From: GCA-2697345 sp045565015
Lineage (GTDB): Bacteria > Pseudomonadota > Alphaproteobacteria > Rhodobacterales > Rhodobacteraceae
Direction: 5' to 3'
Assembly: GCA_045565015.1 (NCBI GenBank)
Contig: JBJLGD010000036.1
Span: 38,094 to 102,093, forward strand
DNA: 64,000 nucleotides
The notes under the pieces: model-generated
Databases searched by the model: none
Told to the model about the DNA's origin: nothing
Seen by the model: only the letters and a program-made list of their open reading frames with translations
Translations under genes and position numbers: made by a program
Shown: piece by piece, positions 38,630 to 47,358 of the stretch
Position numbering within the stretch: the first letter of the stretch is position 1
Layout of the letters: every line of letters starts with the position of its first letter

Positions 38630-39811
38630 TTGATTAGCGTAGATGAAGCAATCAAAAGTATTCTTAGGGATTTACCAATACCTTCAACAGAGAATATTTC
38701 AATTTTTGATGCTGTAGGTCGGGTTCTAGCACAAAAGGTTAAATCTAAAATAAATCAACCACCATTTTCATCATCTGCTATGGATGGTTATGCTATTTCT
38801 GATAAAATGCCGAAGGTTGGTTCCGACTATAGGATAATAGGAGAAGCGTCCGCAGGTAAGACATTCAATGAAGAGATCGGCAATGCTGAAGCAGTTCGTA
38901 TTTTTACAGGAGCCCCTATACCAAAAGGCGCTCAAAAAGTCGTAATTCAAGAAAATATAAAACGATCAGGCGAAACAGTAAAAATAATTTCTGATGATAA
39001 TTCTAACAACTACATTCGACCTCAGGGATGTGACTATCAATCTGGCGCTAGTATAGAACCGAATATTATTCTTGATGCTTCCACTCTAGCGTTAATTGCA
39101 TCCATGAATATAAGTAGTGTTACAGTTTATAAGAAACCAACAGTAGCAATCATTACAACTGGTAATGAACTCATTATGCCCGGTGAGCGGCTTGAAAAGG
39201 GAAAAATTGTTAGTTCAAATAGCGTAGGAGTTTCTGCAAGACTTCTGTTAAATGGAGCAAATACTAAAATACTACCTATAGCTAAAGATGATCCTGATTC
39301 TTTAAGGTATATCATAAATATTTCGTTGGCTTCTGATTTTATTGTGACTATTGGTGGTGCATCAGTGGGCGAATATGACATTGTAAAAGATGTACTACTT
39401 GAGTTAGGCCTTAAAATAAAATTCTCAAAAGTGTCGATGCGTCCTGGGAAACCACTTTTTTCTGGAAAGTTAGGTTCTAGTACCGTTATTGGCCTACCAG
39501 GAAACCCTGTATCAGCTCTAGTTTGTACTGAAATCTTTATTGTGCCCGCTATCAATAAATTCTTAAAGTTGAATTCCAATAACCATCGAACCCGATACGC
39601 TAAGCTTTCAAATATTATACCAAAAAACGGATCGAGAACACATTACATGAGGGGACAGTTTGATGAGGATAGTAATCTTATTAAAGTTAGTTGCAAACAA
39701 GATAGCTCCCTACTTTCGGTTTTAGCTAAATCCAACGCTCTGGTAGTAAGAGAGCCATATGCTGAGGCAATCCAAGAAGGCAGGCTTGTTCCTATTATTC
39801 TTTTAATTTAA
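38630..39811 (+). CDS. moeA: Molybdopterin molybdenumtransferase MoeA
   Basis: Inserts molybdate into adenylylated molybdopterin. The 393 residues include SAMDGYAI near 46-53, RIFTGAPIPKGA, the MoCF-biosynthesis loop (TTGNELIMPG), TIGGASVGEYD, MRPGKPLFSGKL and GLPGNPVSALVC. The start codon is TTG two bases after moaC. It is last in the trpEGDC-moaC-moeA run; lexA follows with its own promoter. Confidence 0.95.
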   Translation: MISVDEAIKSILRDLPIPSTENISIFDAVGRVLAQKVKSKINQPPFSSSAMDGYAISDKMPKVGSDYRIIGEASAGKTFNEEIGNAEAVRIFTGAPIPKGAQKVVIQENIKRSGETVKIISDDNSNNYIRPQGCDYQSGASIEPNIILDASTLALIASMNISSVTVYKKPTVAIITTGNELIMPGERLEKGKIVSSNSVGVSARLLLNGANTKILPIAKDDPDSLRYIINISLASDFIVTIGGASVGEYDIVKDVLLELGLKIKFSKVSMRPGKPLFSGKLGSSTVIGLPGNPVSALVCTEIFIVPAINKFLKLNSNNHRTRYAKLSNIIPKNGSRTHYMRGQFDEDSNLIKVSCKQDSSLLSVLAKSNALVVREPYAEAIQEGRLVPIILLI

Positions 39812-39823
39812 GTTCTTTCGGTA

Positions 39824-39872
39824 TTGACACAAACCGCGAATATATGTAGAACATAAGAGGAACAGATAGAAC
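39824..39872 (+). promoter_or_regulatory. lexA promoter with overlapping LexA (SOS) box
   Basis: TTGACA (39824-39829) and TAGAAC (39847-39852) are 17 bases apart. The -10 overlaps GAACATAAGAGGAAC at 39849-39863, an exact GAAC-N7-GAAC alphaproteobacterial SOS box. A third GAAC lies at 39869-39872. LexA binding here would block its own promoter. Confidence 0.8.
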
Positions 39873-39892
39873 TAATTTGTGGAGAAAATCCC

Positions 39893-40576
39893 GTGTTAAC
39901 CAAAAAACAGTTCGAATTATTGAAGTTAATCGAAAAACGTATCAAATCCGACGGTATCTCGCCCTCCTTTGAGGAGATGAAGGAAGCCCTCAATCTACGT
40001 TCAAAATCTGGTATACATCGACTAATTTCTGCTCTTGAGGAACGTGGTTTTATAAAGAAACTGGCTAATAAAGCTCGAGCTCTCGAAATTTTAAAAGTTC
40101 CCAGTATTCAAAACGACGAAAGTATTAATGGCTTATCCGTTAAAAAACCTCATGTTGAAAGTAACAAAAATATAATAGAGTTTGTTAAAAAGCCTTCTAA
40201 ACTGCCAGTCATGGGTAAAATAGCTGCGGGTACACCAATTGAAGCAATAAATGAGTTTTCGCATCATATCTCGGTACCTCATGAGATGCTTAGTAACAGT
40301 GATAATCATTATGCTTTAGAGGTAAAAGGTGACTCGATGATCGAAGCGGGGATAAATGATGGAGATATTGTGATAATAAAAGAGCAGAAAACTGCGAATA
40401 ATGGTGATATTGTTGTAGCGCTAATTGAAAATACAGAAGCAACTTTAAAAAAGTTTAGGCGACATGGAAGATCAATAGCCTTAGAGCCCGCTAATGCTTC
40501 TTATGAAACTCGAGTTATTCCTGATAATCTTATTGATATACAAGGTCGGTTAGTGGGACTCATTAGGTCGTATTAA
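39893..40576 (+). CDS. lexA: SOS repressor LexA
   Basis: Represses DNA-damage genes until RecA triggers self-cleavage. The 227-residue protein has the winged-helix N-terminus (LTKKQFELLKLIEKR, LRSKSGIHRLISALEERGFI), the autocleavage bond Ala112-Gly113 in GKIAAGTP, and the catalytic pair Ser148 (GDSMIEAG) and Lys186 (ATLKKF). The start is GTG with GGAG upstream. It carries its own SOS box. In many Rhodobacterales comEC lies between lexA and gltX; here the 110-base gap has no gene. Confidence 0.97.
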   Translation: MLTKKQFELLKLIEKRIKSDGISPSFEEMKEALNLRSKSGIHRLISALEERGFIKKLANKARALEILKVPSIQNDESINGLSVKKPHVESNKNIIEFVKKPSKLPVMGKIAAGTPIEAINEFSHHISVPHEMLSNSDNHYALEVKGDSMIEAGINDGDIVIIKEQKTANNGDIVVALIENTEATLKKFRRHGRSIALEPANASYETRVIPDNLIDIQGRLVGLIRSY

Positions 40577-40686
40577 TTCTTTTAGTATTGTAAAAAATAT
40601 ACCTTTAGAGTAATTTTTAATAACTTTTATATGCAATAACTGCGTGTTAAAAGATTATTTAACTTACTTACATCTCGGAATTTATT

Positions 40687-42099
40687 ATGCCAAACAATCA
40701 TCACCAAGTCGTAACTCGCTTTGCGCCATCACCAACAGGCGATCTACATATAGGTGGTGCTCGAACAGCATTATTTAATTGGTTATACGCAAGAAAGCAC
40801 AATGGAAAATTTCTTTTAAGAATCGAAGATACAGATATTAATCGATCAACCGAAAAAGCGAAAAATTCCATTTTAAATGGGTTAAGTTGGCTTGGTCTTG
40901 ACTGGGATGGTGACCCAATAAGTCAAAGATTATTAGTTGAAAGACATAAAAATATTATTAAAAAACTATTGGAGGAAGAAAAAGCTTTTAAATGTTTTTC
41001 GACCCAAGACGAAATCAATAAAGTTAAAGAAAAGGCGAAACAACAGAAGACTTCCACAATTTTCAATTCTCCTTGGCGAAACAAAAAACCAAAAGATCAT
41101 CCTGATCTACCCTACTCAGTAAGGTTAAAGTCTCCAAATGAAAACAAATTGGAAATTAATGACGAAATTCAAGGAAAAGTAATATGGAATAATAGTGATC
41201 TTGATGACATGGTGCTACTCCGATCAGATGGCACTCCTACTTATATGTTAGCAGTTGTCGTTGATGATCATGATATGGGGATCACACACATAATCAGAGG
41301 GGATGATCACTTGTCAAATGCTGCGCGTCAAGTTTTACTATATAACGCTCTTGGGTGGGAAATACCAAAGTTTGCTCATATTCCCTTAATACATGGTGAA
41401 GATGGTCAAAAATTAAGTAAACGTCACGATGCACAAAACATTAACGAGTTTGCAAAACTGGGTTATATACCAAGTGGATTACTGAACTATTTGTGTAGAT
41501 TAGGATGGAGTCACGGGAATGAAGAAATATTTTCAATAGACCAAGCCCAAAAATGGTTTAAACTGGAAAAAATTGGAAAAGGTCCGTCTAAGCTAGATAC
41601 AAAGAAAATGATTTATGTGAATAAGCAACACATGGGTCTTGCTACTCCAGAAAACTTAATTCTTCATTTTAAAAATTATTTAGAAAAAAATGATTTTACA
41701 CCTCTAAATGAAAAACAAATAATACTTCTAGAAAAATCTTTTGAATTTCTTCAACCTAAACTTAAGAATTTTTCTGATTTACAAGAGCAAATAGCGTTTA
41801 TTATTAATAGTAACCCTGTCAAAATCGAGGACGAAATACTAGCTAGTTTAGTTCGTTCAAACAGAAAAATTCTAGAAGATTTGACGTTACAATTACAAAG
41901 TGTTATTTGGAGCCGTGATAAAATAGAAAAGCTTTTAATAAAGTTTGCCGAAGATAACCAGATAAAATTTGGAGAACTAGCGAAACCGATTAAGGGAGCG
42001 CTACTTGGAAAAGCCAAATCTCCAAGCGTTATTGACATAATGAATGTCCTTGGACGAGAAGAAACACTTTCTAGGATTGAAGAAAGTAAGAAACTATAA
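40687..42099 (+). CDS. gltX: Glutamyl-tRNA synthetase
   Basis: Charges tRNA-Glu (and possibly tRNA-Gln, later amidated). A 470-residue class I synthetase: the HIGH-type motif SPTGDLHIGGARTALFNW (about 16-33), DTDINRST, and the KMSKS-type KLSKRHDA near residue 242. Length and C-terminal helical domain are normal. gltA follows after 72 bases on the same strand. Confidence 0.96.
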   Translation: MPNNHHQVVTRFAPSPTGDLHIGGARTALFNWLYARKHNGKFLLRIEDTDINRSTEKAKNSILNGLSWLGLDWDGDPISQRLLVERHKNIIKKLLEEEKAFKCFSTQDEINKVKEKAKQQKTSTIFNSPWRNKKPKDHPDLPYSVRLKSPNENKLEINDEIQGKVIWNNSDLDDMVLLRSDGTPTYMLAVVVDDHDMGITHIIRGDDHLSNAARQVLLYNALGWEIPKFAHIPLIHGEDGQKLSKRHDAQNINEFAKLGYIPSGLLNYLCRLGWSHGNEEIFSIDQAQKWFKLEKIGKGPSKLDTKKMIYVNKQHMGLATPENLILHFKNYLEKNDFTPLNEKQIILLEKSFEFLQPKLKNFSDLQEQIAFIINSNPVKIEDEILASLVRSNRKILEDLTLQLQSVIWSRDKIEKLLIKFAEDNQIKFGELAKPIKGALLGKAKSPSVIDIMNVLGREETLSRIEESKKL

Positions 42100-42171
42100 A
42101 ATATTTCCAATAGCTTCCAACTCAGATAGCTATCTAATTTAATAAAGACGTTTGAAAATAAAGGAAAAAAT

Positions 42172-43461
42172 ATGTCGCAAAAGACAGCTAAATTAACATT
42201 TGGTAACAAAGAAGTTGAATTACCAATGCATACCCCAACTGCTGGACCAGATGTAATTGATATCAGCAGACTTTATGCTGAGGCTGACATTTTTACTTAT
42301 GACCCAGGATTTACTTCTACAGCTGCTTGCGACAGTACAATCACTTTTATTGATGGCGAAAAAGGAGAACTACTTCATAGAGGTTATCCAATTGATCAAC
42401 TATCATCACAATCTCACTTCTTAGAAGTTTGTTATCTATTATTGTACGGAGAATTACCCTCGTTTACAGAGCTTGCAGATTTTGAAAATCGAGTTACCCG
42501 TCACACGATGTTGCACGAACAGATGATGAACTTCTTCAGAGGTTTTAGAAGAGATGCTCACCCTATGGCTGTGATGACTGGAGTAGTGGGAGCGATGTCC
42601 GCTTTCTACCATGACTCCTTAGATGTCAACGATCATTGGCAGCGGGAGGTAGCCTCCATTCGTTTGATTGCTAAGATGCCAACAATTGCCGCAATGGCTT
42701 TTAAATATAAAACTGGCCAACCCTTTGTTTATCCAAGAAATGATCTAGATTACTCAGCTAATTTTTTGAGAATGTGTTTTGCTGTACCGGCCGAGGATTA
42801 CGAGGTTAACCCAATATTGTCACGTGCTATGGATAGAATATTCACTCTCCACGCAGATCACGAACAAAATGCATCAACTTCGACTGTAAGGCTTGCATCT
42901 TCTTCTGGGGCGAACCCGTTCGCCTGTATCGCTGCGGGTATTGCCTGTCTTTGGGGCCCTGCCCATGGGGGAGCAAATCAGGCATGTTTAGAAATGCTTA
43001 CAGAAATAGGAACTGTCGAAAAAATACCCGAATTTATAGAGAAAGCCAAAGATAAAGATGATCCTTTTCGGTTAATGGGTTTTGGTCACAGAGTATACAA
43101 GAATTTTGATCCTAGAGCTAATGTGCTTAAAGAATCTGCTGATGAAGTATTAAACCTCCTGGGAATAGAAAATAATAAAATTCTTCAGGTAGCAAAAAAA
43201 CTTGAAGAAACGGCTTTAGCTGATGATTATTTTATTGAAAAGAAGTTGTTCCCTAATGTTGATTTTTATTCAGGGATTATTTTAGAAGCAATGGGGTTTC
43301 CAACATCAATGTTCACACCCATATTTGCTGTGTCTAGAACGGTTGGATGGATTTCTCAATGGAAGGAAATGGTTGCAGATCCTAAAATGAAAATTGGACG
43401 ACCCAGACAGCTCTATGTCGGTAAAACTACTCGTGAGTATGTGAAAATAGAAGATAGGTAA
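42172..43461 (+). CDS. gltA: Citrate synthase
   Basis: Condenses acetyl-CoA and oxaloacetate, entering the TCA cycle. The 429 residues fit the type II (hexameric) enzyme of Gram-negatives: YDPGFTSTAACDS and HRGYPIDQL in the N-terminal domain, then LHADHEQNASTSTVR, GPAHGGANQA and the signature MGFGHRVYKNFDPRA. AAGGA precedes the ATG. It ends three bases short of the convergent enoyl-CoA hydratase gene. Confidence 0.97.
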   Translation: MSQKTAKLTFGNKEVELPMHTPTAGPDVIDISRLYAEADIFTYDPGFTSTAACDSTITFIDGEKGELLHRGYPIDQLSSQSHFLEVCYLLLYGELPSFTELADFENRVTRHTMLHEQMMNFFRGFRRDAHPMAVMTGVVGAMSAFYHDSLDVNDHWQREVASIRLIAKMPTIAAMAFKYKTGQPFVYPRNDLDYSANFLRMCFAVPAEDYEVNPILSRAMDRIFTLHADHEQNASTSTVRLASSSGANPFACIAAGIACLWGPAHGGANQACLEMLTEIGTVEKIPEFIEKAKDKDDPFRLMGFGHRVYKNFDPRANVLKESADEVLNLLGIENNKILQVAKKLEETALADDYFIEKKLFPNVDFYSGIILEAMGFPTSMFTPIFAVSRTVGWISQWKEMVADPKMKIGRPRQLYVGKTTREYVKIEDR

Positions 43462-43464
43462 AAA

Positions 43465-44241
43465 TTATCTGCCCTCAAATCCTGCACTACGGTTTTCTAA
43501 AAATGCAAGAACGCCTTCTTTAAAATCATATGTATGACCGCATTCTCCCTGAAGCTTTGCTTCGAGTTTAATCTGTTCTTCGAATGAATTCTTAAAACTT
43601 TCTCTTAGAGCCGCCCTGGTCCTAATAAACGCTTGTGTCGGACCCATTGCTAGATAATGCGCTTTTCCTTTCCAAAACTCTTCAAAATCTTTGTCCCTCA
43701 CACATCTCCAAATCATACCAATGTCTTGAGCTTCACGTGCAGAGATTTTATCACCAAAAAATGATGCTCCTAGAGCTCTCACTAAGCCTATATTTTTTGG
43801 TACAGAATAAGAAAATCCGGAGTCTGCGATTAATCCCACCTGATTAAGTGTTTGAGAGAAGAAAGATGACTCCGTGGCAATAACTATATCAGTACAAAAA
43901 GCTAAACTAGCTCCTGCACCAGCAGCTGAACCATTTACAGCGGCGATTGTTGGGACTTTACAATTATAAATAGTTCTCAATAAAGGTTCATATTCTTCTC
44001 TAAGTGTTCTCTCTAAATTTAAATTTGATAGCTTTGAATCAGACCCTAAATCTTGTCCTGAACAGAAAATCTTTTTAGAACCAGTTATCACAATACATCG
44101 AGAATTATTTTCAGCATATTTAACGACAGCTGTTAATTCGGCTCTCAATAAAGCATCCATGCTATTGAAGACGTCTGGTCTAGATAAAACCACTACCGCT
44201 AAATTATTTTTTATATTTAATTCTAATGTCTGATATTCCAT
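43465..44241 (-). CDS. Enoyl-CoA hydratase/isomerase family protein
   Basis: A 258-residue crotonase-fold enzyme. The oxyanion-hole segments are seen as ITGSKKIFCSGQDLG and AVNGSAAGAGASLAFCTDIV, followed by FSQTLNQVGLIADSGFSYSVP. The pattern near the second hole, and Asp in ADSG where hydratases have their second Glu, recall the phenylacetate-pathway hydratase/isomerase PaaG, but there is no paa gene nearby. The substrate is unassigned. Confidence 0.88.
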   Translation of the reverse strand: MEYQTLELNIKNNLAVVVLSRPDVFNSMDALLRAELTAVVKYAENNSRCIVITGSKKIFCSGQDLGSDSKLSNLNLERTLREEYEPLLRTIYNCKVPTIAAVNGSAAGAGASLAFCTDIVIATESSFFSQTLNQVGLIADSGFSYSVPKNIGLVRALGASFFGDKISAREAQDIGMIWRCVRDKDFEEFWKGKAHYLAMGPTQAFIRTRAALRESFKNSFEEQIKLEAKLQGECGHTYDFKEGVLAFLENRSAGFEGR

Positions 44242-44280
44242 AGGCTTTTAATTCCTTTAGATAAAGTTGAGAGATTATTA

Positions 44281-44730
44281 TTAATCACTTACAGTGGTTG
44301 ACTTAAATACGCCCTGCTCTTTTAATACATCAATAACTTCGATCGGCATATATTTTTCATCATGTTTCGCTAGAATTTCCTTAGCTACAAATAAATTACT
44401 CTTAAAATAACCTTTACCTATCATTCCCTGTCCCTCGGAAAACAAGTCAGGAAGGATACCACTGTACGATACTAAAACACTTTTATTTCCATCGGTGACT
44501 TTGAAGTTTATACCCCCGTTACTATTAATTAATAAAGATCCTACTTCTACTAAACCTCCAATTCTTATTAATTTAGTAGAGCTAGGTGGATTATTAGTTA
44601 AGTCGGTAGGCGACTTAAAATAACTAATACCATCTCTCAAACCATATCCTATCAAAATGGAAGATATAGCTAATGAAATAATCAGAATTATAATTATCTG
44701 GATCCGTCTTTTCTTCTTAAGATTTTTCAT
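44281..44730 (-). CDS. ccmE: Cytochrome c-type biogenesis protein CcmE (haem chaperone)
   Basis: Carries haem covalently in the periplasm for cytochrome c maturation (system I). The 149-residue protein has one N-terminal membrane anchor (about 10-28), an OB-fold, and the haem-binding His123 in AKHDEKYMP with the tyrosine at 127. It follows argC by ten bases. The remaining ccm genes are not in the window. The cytochrome c' near 62.6 kb would be a client. Confidence 0.94.
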   Translation of the reverse strand: MKNLKKKRRIQIIIILIISLAISSILIGYGLRDGISYFKSPTDLTNNPPSSTKLIRIGGLVEVGSLLINSNGGINFKVTDGNKSVLVSYSGILPDLFSEGQGMIGKGYFKSNLFVAKEILAKHDEKYMPIEVIDVLKEQGVFKSTTVSD

Positions 44731-44740
44731 AGTATTTGGA

Positions 44741-45772
44741 TCACGGGAAAAGAGGAACTATATCTAAACCCAGTTTCTCGTCCATACCTAACATCAAATT
44801 AGCATTCTGTATGGCTTGTCCGGAGGAACCCTTCGTTAAGTTATCTAAAGCTACGATGATTATTGATCTGCTGCTTTCTCTGTCTCCTGAAACACCAATA
44901 TTAACAAAATTTGAACCCCTAACATGTTGTGTAGAAGGAAAATCACCAATGTTTGGAAGGACTTTCACAAAATACTCATTTAAATATGTATCCAGAAGAA
45001 TTGAATGAACTTCTTGCGGATTACCCTGTACATAAATAGTCGCTAGAACTCCACGATTAATGGGTAATAAGTGGGGTGTAAATTGCACAATAACCTGTTC
45101 TGAAGCTAGTTCTGAGAACTCTTGATCGAATTCTGCTAAATGCCTATGCGTACCCCCTATTGCATAGGGTTGTACGCCCTCTGAAAGCTCTGCATGCAGG
45201 AGATTTTCTTTTAGTGCTCGGCCTGCTCCACTGACCCCAGCTTTTAAGTCTATTATTATGTTGTCAAAGTTTATTGCCTTTGAAGATATTAATGGTCTTA
45301 AAGCATATTGGCCAGCAGCGGCGTTGCAACCTGTACCAGCCACTAAGCGACTTGATTTAATTTCCTCTCGGTAAAATTCTGTAAGCCCATATACAAACTC
45401 TTTCTGTAACTCTTTGGCTATATGAGTTGAGCCATACCACTTTTCGTATGCAGCTGGGTCCTTAAGTCTAAAGTCTGCGCTTAAATCAATAATTTTTAAA
45501 CTTTTAGGTAGATTAACGATAACTTCTTGGGAAGTTTTATGCGGAAGTGCACAAAAACATATGTCAATATCAGAAAAATCAATTTCCTCAATCTTAACTA
45601 AAGAGGGTAGGTCTGGATAATCGAGATGCGGAAACACATCAATTAGCTGAGATCCCGCTTTTCGATCAGCACTCAAAGCGCTGATAGTCATGTTCGGATG
45701 ATTTTGAATTAGTCGCACTAATTCTGCGCCTGTGTAACCGGATGCTCCCAAAATTGCGACTGAAAAGTTCAT
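44741..45772 (-). CDS. argC: N-acetyl-gamma-glutamyl-phosphate reductase
   Basis: NADPH-dependent third step of arginine synthesis. The 343 residues show the Rossmann motif LGASGYTGAELVRL (8-21), ADFRLKD and the catalytic Cys149 in AGTGCNAAAGQYA, then the His segment GTHRHLAE. The gene is divergent from the flavin reductase and is followed closely by ccmE, with which it is likely cotranscribed. Confidence 0.96.
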   Translation of the reverse strand: MNFSVAILGASGYTGAELVRLIQNHPNMTISALSADRKAGSQLIDVFPHLDYPDLPSLVKIEEIDFSDIDICFCALPHKTSQEVIVNLPKSLKIIDLSADFRLKDPAAYEKWYGSTHIAKELQKEFVYGLTEFYREEIKSSRLVAGTGCNAAAGQYALRPLISSKAINFDNIIIDLKAGVSGAGRALKENLLHAELSEGVQPYAIGGTHRHLAEFDQEFSELASEQVIVQFTPHLLPINRGVLATIYVQGNPQEVHSILLDTYLNEYFVKVLPNIGDFPSTQHVRGSNFVNIGVSGDRESSRSIIIVALDNLTKGSSGQAIQNANLMLGMDEKLGLDIVPLFP

Positions 45773-45911
45773 AATAAACCCTTACATAAAATTTAAAAAG
45801 TTATCCATGCTTCTATAGTTATAATAATATGGAATTAAAAGAGATTGATGTATTTTACTTAAACCCATATACGAAAAGTGTTTAAGCAACGATGAAAACT
45901 GAAAGTATATT

Positions 45912-46391
45912 ATGAGTCTACAGACAGAATTCCTTGACGCAATGAGCAAACTTGTATCGTCAGTACATATCGTTACGACAGATGGTGTATTTGGTAAAGC
46001 TGGCGTCACTGTATCTGCGGTAACTAGTGTAACAGTTGATAGCAATAAGCCGGTAATGCTTTGTTGCTTACATCAGGAATCATCCGCCGCGCCAATCCTA
46101 ATAAAAAATAAATGCTTCTGTATTAACTCATTAAAAAATAACCAACGCGAAATTGCTGATACTTTTGCTCGCAAATCTATTGATCATAAATCAAATAAGT
46201 TCGGAGTTTCAACTTTTGAAGTTTTGACAACTGGAGCACCGGTTCTATCGCAATCACTGGTTTCTTTTGATTGCAATCTCTTATCATATGACCTGACTGG
46301 TTCACATCATATCATTCTGGGTGAAGTTCAGGCGTTGAAAGTTAATCAGGGAAATCCACTACTTTACACTAACCGGCATTATGTTGATTAA
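45912..46391 (+). CDS. Flavin reductase family protein
   Basis: A 159-residue FMN-binding split-barrel protein of the HpaC/flavin-reductase type: ASSVHIVTT-like start (SSVHIVTTDGVFGKAGVTVSA), CINSLKNNQREIADTFA, and the C-terminal LGEVQALKVNQGNPLLYTNRHY. Such proteins give reduced flavin to a two-component monooxygenase or reduce flavins generally. No monooxygenase is adjacent, so the partner is unknown. mazG follows after 33 bases. Confidence 0.88.
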   Translation: MSLQTEFLDAMSKLVSSVHIVTTDGVFGKAGVTVSAVTSVTVDSNKPVMLCCLHQESSAAPILIKNKCFCINSLKNNQREIADTFARKSIDHKSNKFGVSTFEVLTTGAPVLSQSLVSFDCNLLSYDLTGSHHIILGEVQALKVNQGNPLLYTNRHYVD

Positions 46392-46424
46392 TCTATTAGA
46401 AAAGGTTTTCAAAAAATTAATTAA

Positions 46425-47225
46425 ATGCAAAATCCAAAATTATTAAATAAAAACTTAGCTAAGCTATGCGATACTGTGGCTAAATTAAGAAACCCTGAAT
46501 CTGGGTGTCCTTGGGACAAAGAGCAAACTTTTAAATCCTTAGCACCCTTTGTTATCGAGGAAGCTTATGAAGTTTTAGAGGCTATACTCAATGAAAACTG
46601 GAGCGAACTTGAAAAAGAATTAGGAGATCTCTTATTGCAAATCATTTTCCACACTCAAATAGCATCAGAATTAAAGTTGTTTGATATGAGTAGTTTAATA
46701 TATAAAGTTAATCAGAAAATGATTGATAGACATCCACATGTCTTTGACAGCAACGTCCCTCAGCGGACATTGGAAGAACAGAGATTAGAATGGGAAGATA
46801 TAAAATATAAAGAGCGACAGAAATCAGACAAAAAGAAAACTTTTGATGATATTCCAAATTCTCTGCCAGCCCTTAAGCGTAGCATAAAAATCCAACAACG
46901 AGCCTCTAAGAAAGGTTTCGACTGGAAAGATATGGGTAAAATTTTTCTTAAATTATCTGAGGAAGTAGATGAGCTCAAACAAGCTAAAACAACAAACGAA
47001 ACAACTGAGGAGTTGGGAGATATACTTTTCACAGTCGTTAATCTTGCTAGACACTTAAATATAGATCCCGAAGAGGCCCTATACAAATCAAATGCAAAGT
47101 TTGTTGAGAGGTTTGAAGCGATTGAAATAATTGCCAATAACGACAAAACAGAGTTGGAAACCTTATCTGAAGTCAAAAAAAACAGTTTATGGAGAAAGGT
47201 TAAAAAGGCTAAACAGTCATTATGA
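46425..47225 (+). CDS. mazG: Nucleoside triphosphate pyrophosphohydrolase MazG
   Basis: Removes unusual or excess nucleotides by cleaving NTPs to NMP and PPi. The 266-residue protein holds two MazG modules: the N-terminal with CPWDKEQTFKSLAPFVIEEAYEVLEAI and ELGDLLLQIIFH, and the C-terminal with KLSEEVDELKQA and EELGDILFTVVNLAR. The metal-binding EEx2E and ExxD patterns are intact in both. Length is standard. Confidence 0.96.
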   Translation: MQNPKLLNKNLAKLCDTVAKLRNPESGCPWDKEQTFKSLAPFVIEEAYEVLEAILNENWSELEKELGDLLLQIIFHTQIASELKLFDMSSLIYKVNQKMIDRHPHVFDSNVPQRTLEEQRLEWEDIKYKERQKSDKKKTFDDIPNSLPALKRSIKIQQRASKKGFDWKDMGKIFLKLSEEVDELKQAKTTNETTEELGDILFTVVNLARHLNIDPEEALYKSNAKFVERFEAIEIIANNDKTELETLSEVKKNSLWRKVKKAKQSL

Positions 47226-47246
47226 ATTATATCTATTTCTAATAAA

Positions 47247-47295
47247 CCTGATTAAAATAATCAGGATTGACAGGATTATATATATCTTGATAAAG
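47247..47295 (+). promoter_or_regulatory. Palindromic operator candidate and promoter upstream of the iron-like cluster
   Basis: CCTGATTA-AAA-TAATCAGG at 47247-47265 is a perfect eight-base inverted repeat. It abuts a -35 TTGACA (47267-47272), with GATAAA at 47289-47294 as a possible -10 (16-base spacer). The position fits a repressor site. Its shape recalls the iron-responsive palindromes reported for Rhodobacterales, but this is from memory and unverified. Confidence 0.5.
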
Positions 47296-47358
47296 CGTTT
47301 CAATATGGAAGCCTCAATACGCCACCATATTACCACGTAAATTATCAAGGATTAGAAA

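Noticed and set aside
45782..46045. 87-codon minus-strand frame overlapping the flavin reductase start
   Set aside because: No motif, and the opposite strand carries a recognisable flavin reductase; the upstream part is the argC/flavin-reductase promoter region.
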